A stretch of 64,000 nucleotides of DNA from Novosphingobium resinovorum (GCF_027922145.1 NZ_BSFC01000011.1:248001-312000), one strand, 5' to 3'; shown: positions 1 through 8,115, counted from the first letter of the stretch. Notes: a model not told the origin generated them from the sequence alone. Made by a program: numbers and translations.

Positions 1-473
1 TGTTCGGCAGTCGTTTGCGAATCGGTGGTGCCCGTCACGTACTCCACTTGCTCGCCGATCACGCTCGACAGGGTGTGGAGATAACCCAGGAGGTCGGAGC
101 GATCGGCCTCGATTCCGGCGAGGAGCTGCCGCACCTTGGGACCGGGCTTCGTCAACTTCGTCGGCCGCAGGAAGCACCACAGCGGCATAAGCCCGAAGTT
201 CTGGCCGACGACGCCGTTGTTGTCGACCGTCCGGACGGTGCCCTCGCAAGTCACCACCACCTCCGGCACGCCCGGCTCGATCGAGACGAGATCGACATGA
301 TTGTAATGCTGGTCCTCGTAGGACGCCTGAGTGGCCGCGCCCTCCAGCGTCATGCGCCAGTCGAGCACTTCCTGCCCGTGTGTCGACTTGGGCTTGAGAC
401 GCAGGCGCTGCAGCCCGTGAGTCACCTTACCGGCGAAGGCATAGCGCGTGGTGTGCTTGACGGTCAGGAGCAC
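1..473 (-). CDS. Transglutaminase-like protein, N-terminal part (cut by left window edge)
   Basis: Only about the first 157 codons are present. Read from the GTG at 473, the protein begins (V)LLTVKHTTRYAF and continues with short beta-strand-rich sequence (LQRLRLKPKS, YNHVDLVSIEP). This matches the N-terminal domain found before the papain-like core of bacterial transglutaminase-like proteins (COG1305). The catalytic Cys-His-Asp core lies outside the window. GTG is chosen because a GGAGGG ribosome site sits 7 bases upstream and overlaps the stop of the alpha-E gene, 12 bases away. It is the third gene of an ATP-grasp/alpha-E/transglutaminase operon. The family is predicted to make or cut peptide or isopeptide bonds; the real substrate is not known. 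Confidence 0.82.
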   Translation of the reverse strand, partial: MLLTVKHTTRYAFAGKVTHGLQRLRLKPKSTHGQEVLDWRMTLEGAATQASYEDQHYNHVDLVSIEPGVPEVVVTCEGTVRTVDNNGVVGQNFGLMPLWCFLRPTKLTKPGPKVRQLLAGIEADRSDLLGYLHTLSSVIGEQVEYVTGTTDSQTTAE

Positions 474-485
474 CCTTGTGCCCTC

Positions 486-1433
486 CTACTCGCTGAACCG
501 ATAATCGGCGGCGATAGCGCTGCTGATCTCGATGGTCTTGCCGATGAAATCCTGCAGGAATTCGTGCAGGCCGGTCTCGAAAATCTCCTCGATCGAGGTC
601 TGATGCAGCCTGGCCCCCGCATCGCGCAGCAGTTCGTGCGCCGGAACCTCCACACCGTATTCCTTGGCGAGCCCCGCCATGTTGCTGCGGATCTTGTCAT
701 AGCAGAACACAAGGCTGCGCGGGAACTGCCCATCGAGGATCAGGAACTTCGCGATGCCGCGCGGGTCCATCGAACCGGCGTTGAGCCACGAATAGGCTCT
801 GTTTCCGGCCACCGAGCGCAGCAGCGTGTCCCACTGCACGTTGTCGAGGCTGGAGCCCACCCACGCCGCACTCGGCAGCAGCACGTAGTACTTCACGTCG
901 AGGATGCGCGCGGTATTGTCCGCCCGCTCGATGAAAGTGCCGATGCGCGAGAAGTTGAACACCTCGTTGCGCAGCATCGTGCCCTCGAGCGCGCCGCGCA
1001 CCAACGTCCCGGTGCGGCGGATCTCGCGCAGCACTTCACCCAGACTCGTCTCGCGGACCGGCCGCGCGAGCAGTTCGCGCAAGTTCATCCAGCCTTCGTT
1101 GGTGGTCTCCCACACCGCGTTGGTCAGGCTGGTACGCACCACGCGCGCATTGGTCCGTGCGTTCTCGACCATCGCCAGTACTGAACCGGGATTGTCCTTT
1201 TCGCGCAGCAGAAAATTGAACACCTGTGGGCCGGTGAACTCGCTGTGGGTTTCACAATAGGCCTCAAGCTGGCCGGTCGTGGTGAGGACCGACTTCCACT
1301 CCTCGTCCTGCGACTGGCGACTGCCCCGCGTCAGCGCGAGGTGAAAGCCCACGTCGATCAGCCGTGCGGTATTCTCCGCGCGTTCGAGATAACGGCTCAT
1401 CCAGTAGACGCCGTTCGCGCCTCGGCCCAGCAT
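486..1433 (-). CDS. Alpha-E domain protein (DUF403/COG2307)
   Basis: A 315-residue protein that is one long, mostly alpha-helical alpha-E domain, opening MLGRGANGVYWMSRYLERAE, the usual start of this family. No signal peptide or membrane segment is visible. The family is almost always encoded beside a circularly permuted ATP-grasp enzyme and a transglutaminase-like protein, as here, and is predicted to act with them in forming or handling peptide conjugates; the biochemistry is unproven. The start is supported by an AGGGG site about 10 bases upstream. The ATP-grasp stop is 31 bases before, and a tiny coupled reading frame fills that gap and ends in TGATG over this start codon. Confidence 0.9.
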   Translation of the reverse strand: MLGRGANGVYWMSRYLERAENTARLIDVGFHLALTRGSRQSQDEEWKSVLTTTGQLEAYCETHSEFTGPQVFNFLLREKDNPGSVLAMVENARTNARVVRTSLTNAVWETTNEGWMNLRELLARPVRETSLGEVLREIRRTGTLVRGALEGTMLRNEVFNFSRIGTFIERADNTARILDVKYYVLLPSAAWVGSSLDNVQWDTLLRSVAGNRAYSWLNAGSMDPRGIAKFLILDGQFPRSLVFCYDKIRSNMAGLAKEYGVEVPAHELLRDAGARLHQTSIEEIFETGLHEFLQDFIGKTIEISSAIAADYRFSE

Positions 1434-1464
1434 CAGTTCTTGCCCCTGCTCATATCCACCGCGC

Positions 1465-2901
1465 TCATTCGTCCAGCACCCAGCTGTCCTTGGTGCCGCC
1501 CCCTTGCGAGGAATTGACCACCAGCGATCCCTTCTTGAGCGCCACGCGCGTCAGCCCCCCCGGCGTGATGTCGATTCCGTCGGGCGATACGAGCACGAAA
1601 GGCCGTAAGTCCACGTGCCGGGGCGCGAGGCCCTCCTTGGTGAAGATCGGCACGGTCGAGAGCGAGAGCGTCGGCTGGGCGATATAATTGCCCGGCTTGG
1701 CGCGCAGTTTCTGCTCGAACTCCGCGATCTCCTTTTTCGAGGAAGTCGGGCCGATCAGCATTCCGTAGCCGCCCGAACCGTGCACTTCTTTGACGACGAG
1801 GTCCGCAAGGTTGTCGAGCACGTAGCCTAGCGAATCCGCCTCCGAACAGCGCCAGGTCGGCACGTTCTGGAGGATCGGCTTCTCGCCGGTGTAGAATTCG
1901 ACGATCTCGGGCATGTAGCTGTAGATCGCCTTGTCGTCGGCGATGCCGGTGCCCGGAGCATTGGCGATGGTGACGCCGCCCGAACGGTAGACGTCGAAGA
2001 TGCCCGCGACGCCCAGCACCGAGTTCGGATTGAAGGTCAGCGGGTCGAGGTAATCGTCGTCCACCCGGCGGTAGATCACGTCGATCGCCTTGTAACCGGT
2101 GGTCGTGCGCATGCATACACGCCCGTCCATGACGCGCAGGTCGCTGCCCTCGACCAGTTCCGCGCCCATCTGGTCGGCGAGGAACGCGTGCTCGAAATAG
2201 GCGGAATTGTAGATGCCCGGCGTCAGCACCGCCACGACCGGCCGCTTGCCGCCCTTGTAGGCCGCCGGGGCGCAGGCCCGCAGCGAACGGGCGAGGCGGC
2301 GCGGATAGTCGGAGACGGGGCGTACCGGAACTTTAGTGAACAGTTCCGGGAACATCGCCATCATCGTCTCGCGGTTCTCCAGCATATAGGAGACGCCGGA
2401 GGGCGTGCGGGCGTTGTCTTCGAGCACCATGAAGTCGTCCGGCCCGGTGCGGACGAGGTCGATGCCGACGATATGCGTGTAGACCCCGCCCGGCGGCGTG
2501 AAGCCGATCATCTGGCTGAGGAACGCCTCGTTGTTGCGCAGCGCCTCGATCGGCAGGCGGCCGGAACGGATGATCTCCTGACGGTGGTAGAGATCCTGCA
2601 GGAAGGCGTTGATCGCCCGCACCCGCTGCTCGATCCCGCGCGTCAGCTTGCGCCATTCGCGCGCGGTGATGATGCGGGGGATCATGTCGAAGGGGATCAG
2701 GCGTTCCTCGCCCGCGTCATCCCCGTAGACGTTGAAGGTGATGCCGATGCGGCGGAAGAAGCGCTCCGCCTCTGCATCCTGCCGCCTGAGCCAGGTGGTG
2801 TCCTGACCGTCGAACCATTGGCGGAATTCTTCGTATGCGGGACGTACTGAGCCGTCCGCGTTGAGCATCTCGTCGAAGTTCTTGCTGCCCGCAGTCGCCA
2901 T
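1465..2901 (-). CDS. Circularly permuted ATP-grasp protein (COG2308)
   Basis: A 478-residue predicted ATP-dependent carboxylate-amine ligase. Family landmarks include RIGITFNVYGD near residue 50, the segment VLEDNARTPSGVSYMLENRE in the middle, and HGSGGYGMLIGP plus QPTLSLSTVP near the C-terminus. Members are thought to activate a carboxylate as an acyl phosphate and join it to an amine, giving a peptide or amide. First gene of the three-gene set with alpha-E and transglutaminase-like proteins. The start has a good AGGGAG site 5 bases upstream. A 120-base gap separates it from the HAD gene upstream, so it probably has its own promoter. Length is normal and the frame is intact. Confidence 0.9.
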   Translation of the reverse strand: MATAGSKNFDEMLNADGSVRPAYEEFRQWFDGQDTTWLRRQDAEAERFFRRIGITFNVYGDDAGEERLIPFDMIPRIITAREWRKLTRGIEQRVRAINAFLQDLYHRQEIIRSGRLPIEALRNNEAFLSQMIGFTPPGGVYTHIVGIDLVRTGPDDFMVLEDNARTPSGVSYMLENRETMMAMFPELFTKVPVRPVSDYPRRLARSLRACAPAAYKGGKRPVVAVLTPGIYNSAYFEHAFLADQMGAELVEGSDLRVMDGRVCMRTTTGYKAIDVIYRRVDDDYLDPLTFNPNSVLGVAGIFDVYRSGGVTIANAPGTGIADDKAIYSYMPEIVEFYTGEKPILQNVPTWRCSEADSLGYVLDNLADLVVKEVHGSGGYGMLIGPTSSKKEIAEFEQKLRAKPGNYIAQPTLSLSTVPIFTKEGLAPRHVDLRPFVLVSPDGIDITPGGLTRVALKKGSLVVNSSQGGGTKDSWVLDE

Positions 2902-3021
2902 TGTGACTCCCTGTTGACCAATTGATGCAACAGGAATCAGGACTTGCCAAGCGCTCTCGCTGCAAGTGCGAAATAAATTTAAGACGACGGTGAAAGCGGT
3001 GAAATCAGAGCGATTCGATCG

Positions 3022-3663
3022 TTAATGTGCAGCGGTGTCTTGCATCGCCAACAAGCCCCGCGCCGTTAGATCTGCCCGCAGCGCCTCGGCGCTGTCAAAC
3101 TGATGAACCTGCCAACCCAGCTCCCGTGCCGAGGCGATGTTGGCGGCGTTGTCATCGATGAACAGCATTGCCCGCGGATCATGGCCGAAGCGCTGCGCGG
3201 CAAGGTCGAAGATGCGCGCATCGGGCTTGAGCAGTTTCTCGTCGCCCGAGACGACGATGTCTCCGAACAGGTCGAACAGCGGCTCTCCGGCGCGGTATTC
3301 ATGCCAGAACGCGCTAGCGAAGTTGGTGATGGCGAAGAGCGGGACGCCGCCCGCAGCCAGTTCGCGCACGATCTCGTGGCTGCCGGGGACGTTGCCGGGG
3401 ATCGTCTCGCCGAAGCGCGTGGCGTAGGCGTCGAGCAGGTCGTCGTGCCCGGGAAATTCGGCCTTGCGGGCGGCGACCATCTCGGCGAGGTCGCGGCCGC
3501 CGTCGTGCTCGACGTGCCAGTCCTGCGTGACGACGTTGGCCATGAACCAGTCGAGCCGGTCGGGCTCGACGATCAGCTTGCCGAACAGCAGGCGCATGTC
3601 CCACTCGATCAGCACCTTGCCGACGTCGAAGACGACAGCATCAATTCCACGGACAGCAGACAT
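3022..3663 (-). CDS. HAD-superfamily hydrolase
   Basis: A 213-residue haloacid-dehalogenase-like hydrolase. Motif I is FDVGKVL, with the nucleophile Asp near residue 11; the second position, often Asp in phosphatases, is Gly, as in several HAD-IA relatives. Motif II is AITNF, the motif III lysine lies in KPDARIF, and motif IV is FIDDN. Substrate unknown; a small phosphorylated or halogenated compound is typical. The ATG at 3663 is preferred over the upstream ATG at 3699 because the protein then begins MSAVRGIDAVVFD, as in relatives, and the upstream region is a GC-rich hairpin. It follows rpmJ on the same strand by 85 bases. Confidence 0.85.
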   Translation of the reverse strand: MSAVRGIDAVVFDVGKVLIEWDMRLLFGKLIVEPDRLDWFMANVVTQDWHVEHDGGRDLAEMVAARKAEFPGHDDLLDAYATRFGETIPGNVPGSHEIVRELAAGGVPLFAITNFASAFWHEYRAGEPLFDLFGDIVVSGDEKLLKPDARIFDLAAQRFGHDPRAMLFIDDNAANIASARELGWQVHQFDSAEALRADLTARGLLAMQDTAAH

Positions 3664-3670
3664 GACAAGA

Positions 3671-3689
3671 CCCCCGCGATCGGCGGGGG
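3671..3689 (-). other. GC hairpin directly before the HAD start codon
   Basis: A 7-bp perfect stem (cccccgc/gcggggg) with a 5-base loop ends 7 bases from the ATG at 3663. The GGGGG arm is the only purine-rich stretch where a ribosome site would lie. It could hide that site or act as a weak second terminator for rpmJ; the sequence does not decide. Confidence 0.5.
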
Positions 3690-3723
3690 CCTCATGCACG
3701 CGACGAAACCGTCCGCCTGTTAT

Positions 3724-3741
3724 CGCCCGCCGAAGCGGGCG
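3724..3741 (-). terminator. Terminator-like hairpin after rpmJ
   Basis: On the minus strand, 7-bp arms CGCCCGC/GCGGGCG enclose a TTCG tetraloop, starting 7 bases after the rpmJ stop. The stem is strong but no T-run follows, so termination may be partial. Confidence 0.5.
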
Positions 3742-3748
3742 GACAGGA

Positions 3749-3874
3749 TCAGCCCTGGCGGGCCTTGAAGCGACGGTTGGTCTTGTTGATGACGTAAGTA
3801 CGGCCGCGACGACGGATCACGCGGTTGTCCCGGTGACGGTCCTTGAGCGACTTCAGGCTGTTGCGAATCTTCAT
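3749..3874 (-). CDS. rpmJ: 50S ribosomal protein L36
   Basis: A 41-residue, very basic protein, beginning [14 protein letters not shown] and ending NRRFKARQG. This is ribosomal protein L36 of the large subunit. It is the zinc-free form: the three Cys and one His that bind zinc in classical L36 are absent, as in the longer YkgO-like type common in alphaproteobacteria. It is transcribed away from the DUF4136-like gene, with a 206-base intergenic region between, and is followed by a hairpin. Confidence 0.96.
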   Translation of the reverse strand: MKIRNSLKSLKDRHRDNRVIRRRGRTYVINKTNRRFKARQG

Positions 3875-4080
3875 GGTCTATCTCGTCCGTGTCATCGTGG
3901 CGGTTACCGACCGCCGGAAATTCGAAGTGGCGCCGTTAGTGGTAGCCCGCGACAAAGTCAAGTGTTGCGGGCCGTTGCGGGCACCGGTGCCAACGCCTAT
4001 CTTCGTTCAGGCGCGGGCAAGTTGTGGCCCGCATAAGATAAAACTCGGGCGCGACGCCACCGAATTCGGACCGGAACACG

Positions 4081-4845
4081 ATGAAATTTCTAGAAGCCTC
4101 GGGGAAAATGCTCAAAGGCGCAGGAATCGCCGCAGGGATCGCAGCCTCGTTGCTCGCTTCCTCGGCGCAAGCCCAGTACGGCCCCGGCTGGGGCGGCGGA
4201 ATGGGTGGCGGCTGGGACCGGCCCGGCTGGGGCGGCTCGATGCTCGATTCGCCGCGCATGCAGACCCGGTCCAAAGATTCGCGCGAAGGTCATGTCGAAG
4301 TAAGCCGCTTCGTCTCGCCCGACGCCGCTGCGGTGGCCGAACTGGGCCATGGTCCTGTCTCGGTCGAATCGGAATCGGGTGACGGTGCCTGGGTCGAGGC
4401 CGGCGCGCGGCGCGCCTACGAGGCCGCGATCGTCGATGCTCTGGTCGGCGCCGGGTACGACACGCTCCATCCCGACACGCCGCAGCCGCAGATTACCAAG
4501 CTGCGTATCTCCCGTCAGGTGCTCACCCCGGCCGAGGAAAAGCGCAGCCCGGTCAGCGGCACCGCCGCTATGGAAGTGGGCACTTACGGGCAGGCCTATG
4601 GCCTGGGCATCAACATCGACATGACCAAGCCGCGCTCGGCCCTCGTCTCCACCCGCCTCGACGCGCAGATCGTCGATCGCGCCAGCGGCAAGGTGCTGTG
4701 GGAAGGCTACGCCACGATCGCCACCCGCGAAGGCGACGACAAGTGGCCCGACGGCATGATCGCCACCAAGCTGGCGGGCGCCCTCTTCGACAACTTCCCC
4801 AAGGCCGACGCGATCGGTCCCGACGGGGTCGGCCGCGCGGGATAA
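4081..4845 (+). CDS. Secreted DUF4136-like protein
   Basis: A 254-residue protein of unknown function with a signal peptide: basic start, hydrophobic core GIAAGIAASLLA, probable cleavage after AQA near residue 31. A Gly/Trp-rich stretch (GPGWGGGMGGGWDRPGWGG) follows, then a globular domain. It is a paralogue of the next gene: HVEVSRF matches PVEVTRF, KVLWEGYATI matches [10 protein letters not shown], and ALFDNFP matches ALFKGFP. This resembles DUF4136 proteins of the periplasm or outer membrane. The mature protein has no lipobox, so it is probably soluble in the periplasm. Confidence 0.75.
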   Translation: MKFLEASGKMLKGAGIAAGIAASLLASSAQAQYGPGWGGGMGGGWDRPGWGGSMLDSPRMQTRSKDSREGHVEVSRFVSPDAAAVAELGHGPVSVESESGDGAWVEAGARRAYEAAIVDALVGAGYDTLHPDTPQPQITKLRISRQVLTPAEEKRSPVSGTAAMEVGTYGQAYGLGINIDMTKPRSALVSTRLDAQIVDRASGKVLWEGYATIATREGDDKWPDGMIATKLAGALFDNFPKADAIGPDGVGRAG

Positions 4846-4883
4846 AGCGGAACTGCAACACCCCGAGGCGGGTTACATAATGT

Positions 4884-4912
4884 CCGCTCAGGCCGAGCTT
4901 GTCGAAGCCCCC
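4884..4912 (+). repeat. Dispersed repeat family A, single half-unit
   Basis: The unit ccgctcaggccgagcttgtc with its gaagcccc tail. The same unit occurs as inverted pairs at about 6784-6862 and 21461-21561 and in decayed form at 55229-55304. All copies are intergenic. Confidence 0.8.
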
Positions 4913-4966
4913 TCGGCAGGGCACTGAGGCTGGACCATAAGGCCCCGCGAAGAGGACTTCGAAATC

Positions 4967-5572
4967 ATGCGCACCCTGCCCGCACTGCTTGCCCTCACCG
5001 CCGCGCTGGCCCTCAACGCCTGCGTCGCGCCGGTCGGCCCGGTCGAAGTCACCCGCTTCCACGCGCCCGACATGTCGCGCCTCGGCCGCGGCACAATCCG
5101 CGTCGAGCCCGCAACCGGGCAGGCCGACAACCTCGAATTCCGCACTTATGCCGCCGCCGTGGCGCGTGAACTGACGCGCATCGGCTATACCGAACCGCTT
5201 CCCGGACAGGCAGCCAGCGCGCAAATCGCGTTGCTGACGCTGGAGCGCAACACCTACCAGCCGCAGCGCTCGAACAGCCCGGTGTCGGTCGGCGTCGGCG
5301 GCGGGACCGGCGGTTATGGCTCGGGCGTGGGCCTCGGTATCGGCTTCGATCTTTCCGGCAAGCCCAAGGAGCAGGTCGAGACACGCGTGTTCGTCTCCAT
5401 CCGCGATCGCGCCGCCGCGCCCACTGCCACCGCCTTGTGGGAAGGCCGCGCCGGCTTTGTGGTACGCGGCGATTCGCCACTGGCACAGGCCCCGCTCGGC
5501 TCGGCGAAAGTTGCCGAAGCGCTGTTCAAGGGGTTTCCGGGACAGTCGGGCGAAACTATTCAGGTAAAATGA
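4967..5572 (+). CDS. DUF4136-like lipoprotein
   Basis: A 201-residue predicted lipoprotein. Residues 1-18 form a signal peptide ending in lipobox LNAC, so Cys19 would be lipidated and residue +2 is Val, consistent with outer-membrane sorting. A Gly-rich loop ([15 protein letters not shown]) lies near residue 108. It shares several motifs with the protein upstream and looks like its tandem duplicate. The stop overlaps the start of the M14 carboxypeptidase gene (ATGA), so the two are probably co-translated. Function unknown. Confidence 0.8.
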   Translation: MRTLPALLALTAALALNACVAPVGPVEVTRFHAPDMSRLGRGTIRVEPATGQADNLEFRTYAAAVARELTRIGYTEPLPGQAASAQIALLTLERNTYQPQRSNSPVSVGVGGGTGGYGSGVGLGIGFDLSGKPKEQVETRVFVSIRDRAAAPTATALWEGRAGFVVRGDSPLAQAPLGSAKVAEALFKGFPGQSGETIQVK

Positions 5573-6711
5573 CCGACATCCAGATCACCGCTTCGTTCGA
5601 TTCCGGCAACATCGAAGTCCTCTCCGTCTCCGGCCCCGAGGCGAGCCTCGCGATCCGCAAGGATCACGAATCGGACTTCTTCCAGTGGTTCCACTTCCGC
5701 GTCTCCGGCGCGGCGGGCCGCGAACTGGTGCTGCGCATCAACGGCCTCAACGGCTCGGCCTATCCGATGGGCTGGCCGAACTATGACGCCGTCGTCTCCG
5801 AGGACCGCGAATACTGGAGCCGCGCGGAAAGCACGTTCGACGAAAGCCGCGACGGCGGCACCCTTACTATCCGCTACGAGCCGGTCGGCGACCTCGCATG
5901 GTTCGCCTACTTCGCGCCCTATTCGATGGAGCGTCACCACGACCTCGTCGCCGCGATTGCCGGTGCTGACGGCGTGTCGCATCGCTCGCTGGGCCTGACC
6001 CTCGACGGGCAGGCGATCGACTGCCTCGACATGGGCGACGGGCCGCTGCAAGTCTGGCTCTACGCCCGCCAGCACCCCGGCGAATCGATGGCGGAGTGGT
6101 GGATGGAAGGCGCGCTAGACCTGCTCGCCGATCCCGCCAGCTCGGTAGGCCGGGAACTGCGCAAGCGCTGCACCCTGCACGTCGTTCCCAACGCCAACCC
6201 CGATGGCTCGCGCCGGGGGCACCTGCGGACCAATGCCGTAGGCGTGAACCTCAACCGCGAGTGGGCCGAACCCACGGCCGGGAAGTCCCCCGAAGTGCTG
6301 GCGATCCGTGATGCGATGGACGCAACAGGCGTCGACTTCGCCATGGACGTCCACGGCGACGAAGCGATCCCGGCGGTATTCCTTGCAGGGTTCGAGGGCA
6401 TCCCCTCGCTCAAGCAGGAGCAGCAGGCAGGCTACACCCTTTACGCGGATTTACTGGAGCGCCGCACGCCCGATTTCCAGACCAAGGTGGGCTATCCCCT
6501 CACCCGGCCGGGCAAGGGCAACCTGACAATGTCCACCAACCAGTTGGCCGAGCGCTACGGCGCCGTGTCGATGACGTTGGAAATGCCATTCAAGGACCAC
6601 AACCCCGCCGCCGACAAGGCGCAGGGCTGGAGCCCGGAACGGTCGGCACAGCTGGGGCGCGACTGCATGGCCGCGCTGCTGGAATGGCTGGTGGAGCGCG
6701 AAACGGCCTGA
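5569..6711 (+). CDS. M14-family zinc carboxypeptidase (cytosolic carboxypeptidase-like)
   Basis: A 380-residue metallocarboxypeptidase of the CCP-like M14 branch. Zinc ligands visible are His169 and Glu172 in RQHPGE and His262 in MDVHGDE. Asn-Pro-Asp-Gly (NPDG) and LNREW match the substrate-binding Asn/Arg region, and Glu338 in LEMPF fits the catalytic base. The first ~130 residues form the beta-rich N-terminal domain typical of CCPs. No signal peptide, so it acts in the cytosol, probably trimming C-terminal residues from a peptide or protein. The start at 5569 gives an ATGA overlap with the lipoprotein gene; a longer in-frame start would lie inside that gene. Confidence 0.88.
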   Translation: MTDIQITASFDSGNIEVLSVSGPEASLAIRKDHESDFFQWFHFRVSGAAGRELVLRINGLNGSAYPMGWPNYDAVVSEDREYWSRAESTFDESRDGGTLTIRYEPVGDLAWFAYFAPYSMERHHDLVAAIAGADGVSHRSLGLTLDGQAIDCLDMGDGPLQVWLYARQHPGESMAEWWMEGALDLLADPASSVGRELRKRCTLHVVPNANPDGSRRGHLRTNAVGVNLNREWAEPTAGKSPEVLAIRDAMDATGVDFAMDVHGDEAIPAVFLAGFEGIPSLKQEQQAGYTLYADLLERRTPDFQTKVGYPLTRPGKGNLTMSTNQLAERYGAVSMTLEMPFKDHNPAADKAQGWSPERSAQLGRDCMAALLEWLVERETA

Positions 6712-6724
6712 GTGTCATTTCATT

Positions 6725-6745
6725 GTCCCGGACTTGCTCCGGGAC
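6725..6745 (+). other. Perfect hairpin after the carboxypeptidase gene
   Basis: Arms gtcccgga/tccgggac with a 5-base loop start 13 bases after the stop. No T-run follows. The sequence resembles the ends of the repeat at 60002-60108, so it is probably a repeat remnant rather than a dedicated terminator. Confidence 0.5.
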
Positions 6746-6783
6746 CGCCCGCCGTGAACTGCCGAACTGACGGCGTATAAAGC

Positions 6784-6862
6784 GGGGGCTTCGACAAGCT
6801 CAGCCTGAGCGGATTTGAGAGAATATCTCGATGCCGCTCAGGCTGAGCTTGTCGAAGCCCCC
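6784..6862. repeat. Dispersed repeat family A, inverted pair
   Basis: Two near-perfect arms in inverted orientation (gggggcttcgacaagctcag ... ctgagcttgtcgaagccccc) separated by about 25 bases, able to form a long hairpin. It sits between two convergent genes. Confidence 0.88.
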
Positions 6863-6922
6863 GCCGATGGCAGGTACTAAAGACAGCCACTGGTCCCGGA
6901 GCAAATCCGGCACGAAGGCATC

Positions 6923-7534
6923 CTAGAACGCCGCTCGGCGACGCTCCTCGCGCACGGTGCGGCGTGCCCAGTGCGGCTCGGCGAGTTCCACGCCCAGCGC
7001 GCCGACGATGGACTGGAGCAGTACCCAGCCCTCGCCCCAGTCGCCGCGCGGCTCGTCGGCGATCGGGCAAGCCCCCCAGTCATTCGCCAGCCGCAGCATC
7101 GAGCGCTGGGCAGAACCGTCGAGATCGGCGACGAGGAACGAGGTGAACGGCAGCGGCTGGCGCGGGCAGGCACCAAAGGCTGCCAGGCGCGGGTCGGCGC
7201 CCGGAAGGTCCACGTTGGGCGCATCGACGATCAGCGCGCCGATTACCGGGCTTTCTGCCCCGGACACCTCGAACTCCACCCACCAGGCAAGTGCCAGCGC
7301 GGCGATGTCGTCGGTCACAATCACTACCGGCCGATCGGCGCGGCGGATCGCAAGGTTCAGCTTGTTCACCCAGGTATTGCGGTGCGGCTCATCCCAAAGG
7401 CCGAGTTCCACCACGCGGCAGTGCTCGCTCCATTGGGCCCAGCGGCTCATCCAGTGTTTCGCAGTCAGCGGCGTACCGGGCACCAGCAGGATAAGCGGCG
7501 TCTCGCGTTCAGGGAAATTGCGAAGCGTTGCCAT
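6923..7534 (-). CDS. RBBP9/YdeN-like alpha/beta-hydrolase fold protein, probably inactive
   Basis: A 203-residue protein with the RBBP9/YdeN layout: LLVPGTPLTAKHWMSRW near residue 16, a central strand-turn-helix near residue 72, and LPFTSFLVADLDG near residue 128. RBBP9 enzymes have a Ser nucleophile in a GHSLG-type elbow; here the elbow reads VTDDIAAL (residues 73-80), with Asp at the Ser position. The C-terminal His, expected near residue 163 in an AGHIN-type motif, is replaced by PRGDWGEG. It is therefore probably a non-catalytic member or has a different chemistry. The start at 7534 has a GGAG site 7 bases upstream; a dyad resembling a MarR operator lies at 7598-7616. Confidence 0.78.
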   Translation of the reverse strand: MATLRNFPERETPLILLVPGTPLTAKHWMSRWAQWSEHCRVVELGLWDEPHRNTWVNKLNLAIRRADRPVVIVTDDIAALALAWWVEFEVSGAESPVIGALIVDAPNVDLPGADPRLAAFGACPRQPLPFTSFLVADLDGSAQRSMLRLANDWGACPIADEPRGDWGEGWVLLQSIVGALGVELAEPHWARRTVREERRRAAF

Positions 7535-7597
7535 GGGAATCTCCAGTTGATCGAGCTTCCGCCGGTCGACTCTATGTGTCCCGACTGGCCTGAAGGT

Positions 7598-7616
7598 TAT
7601 CTCAACTTGAAAGATA
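7598..7616 (-). promoter_or_regulatory. MarR-like operator dyad upstream of the RBBP9-like gene
   Basis: The interrupted palindrome tatctcaacttgaaagata (TATCT/AGATA arms with CAA/TTG inner arms) lies 64-82 bases before the start codon in an AT-richer patch. It is shaped like a MarR-family operator. No MarR gene is present in the window. Confidence 0.4.
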
Positions 7617-7671
7617 GACAATAGGAGATGCGACGGATGGTGCCTGCCCGTCGCCATACGGGAACGGGTGT

Positions 7672-8115
7672 TCAGCCCAGGTTCGCAGGTCCGAAGGCGT
7701 AAGGCAGCAGTTCGGAGAGCCGGGTTTCCAGCACGCCTTCCGCACCGTCGCACCAGACCACCGGGTCAGTGCCGCCAAGCTGCGCGATCTCGTTGATGAT
7801 CTGGCGGCAGCGCCCGCACGGTGTCACCTGAGGTCCCTGCCCGGCCGCGCCCGGCGCGCCGCCGGTGACCGCAAGGGCCTGCAACTGCGGCCGGTCGCCC
7901 TTCGCCAGAATTCCGGCGATCGCGACCGTCTCCGCGCAGAGCGACAGGCCATAGCTCGCGTTCTCCACGTTGGCGCCAGTCACCACGGTACCATCGGCCA
8001 GCAGCAGCGCTGCCCCGACATGAAAGTTGGAATAAGGCGCATAAGCTCCGGCAGCGGCCTTACGGGCGGCCGCCATCAGGGTGTCGCGGGTGTCGTCGTT
8101 CATGCCGGTGGTCAT
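7672..8115 (-). CDS. cdd: Cytidine deaminase
   Basis: A 147-residue enzyme that deaminates cytidine and deoxycytidine to uridine in pyrimidine salvage. The zinc motif is complete: CAE (Cys ligand and catalytic Glu) in LSLCAETVAIAG and PCGRCRQ, which gives two more Cys ligands. Other family motifs include YAPYSNFHVGAALL. The length fits the small homotetrameric class. The ATG at 8115 overlaps the stop of the GH25-like gene (ATGA); a second ATG lies at 8103. Last gene of the UPF0262-GH25-cdd operon. Confidence 0.94.
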   Translation of the reverse strand: MTTGMNDDTRDTLMAAARKAAAGAYAPYSNFHVGAALLLADGTVVTGANVENASYGLSLCAETVAIAGILAKGDRPQLQALAVTGGAPGAAGQGPQVTPCGRCRQIINEIAQLGGTDPVVWCDGAEGVLETRLSELLPYAFGPANLG

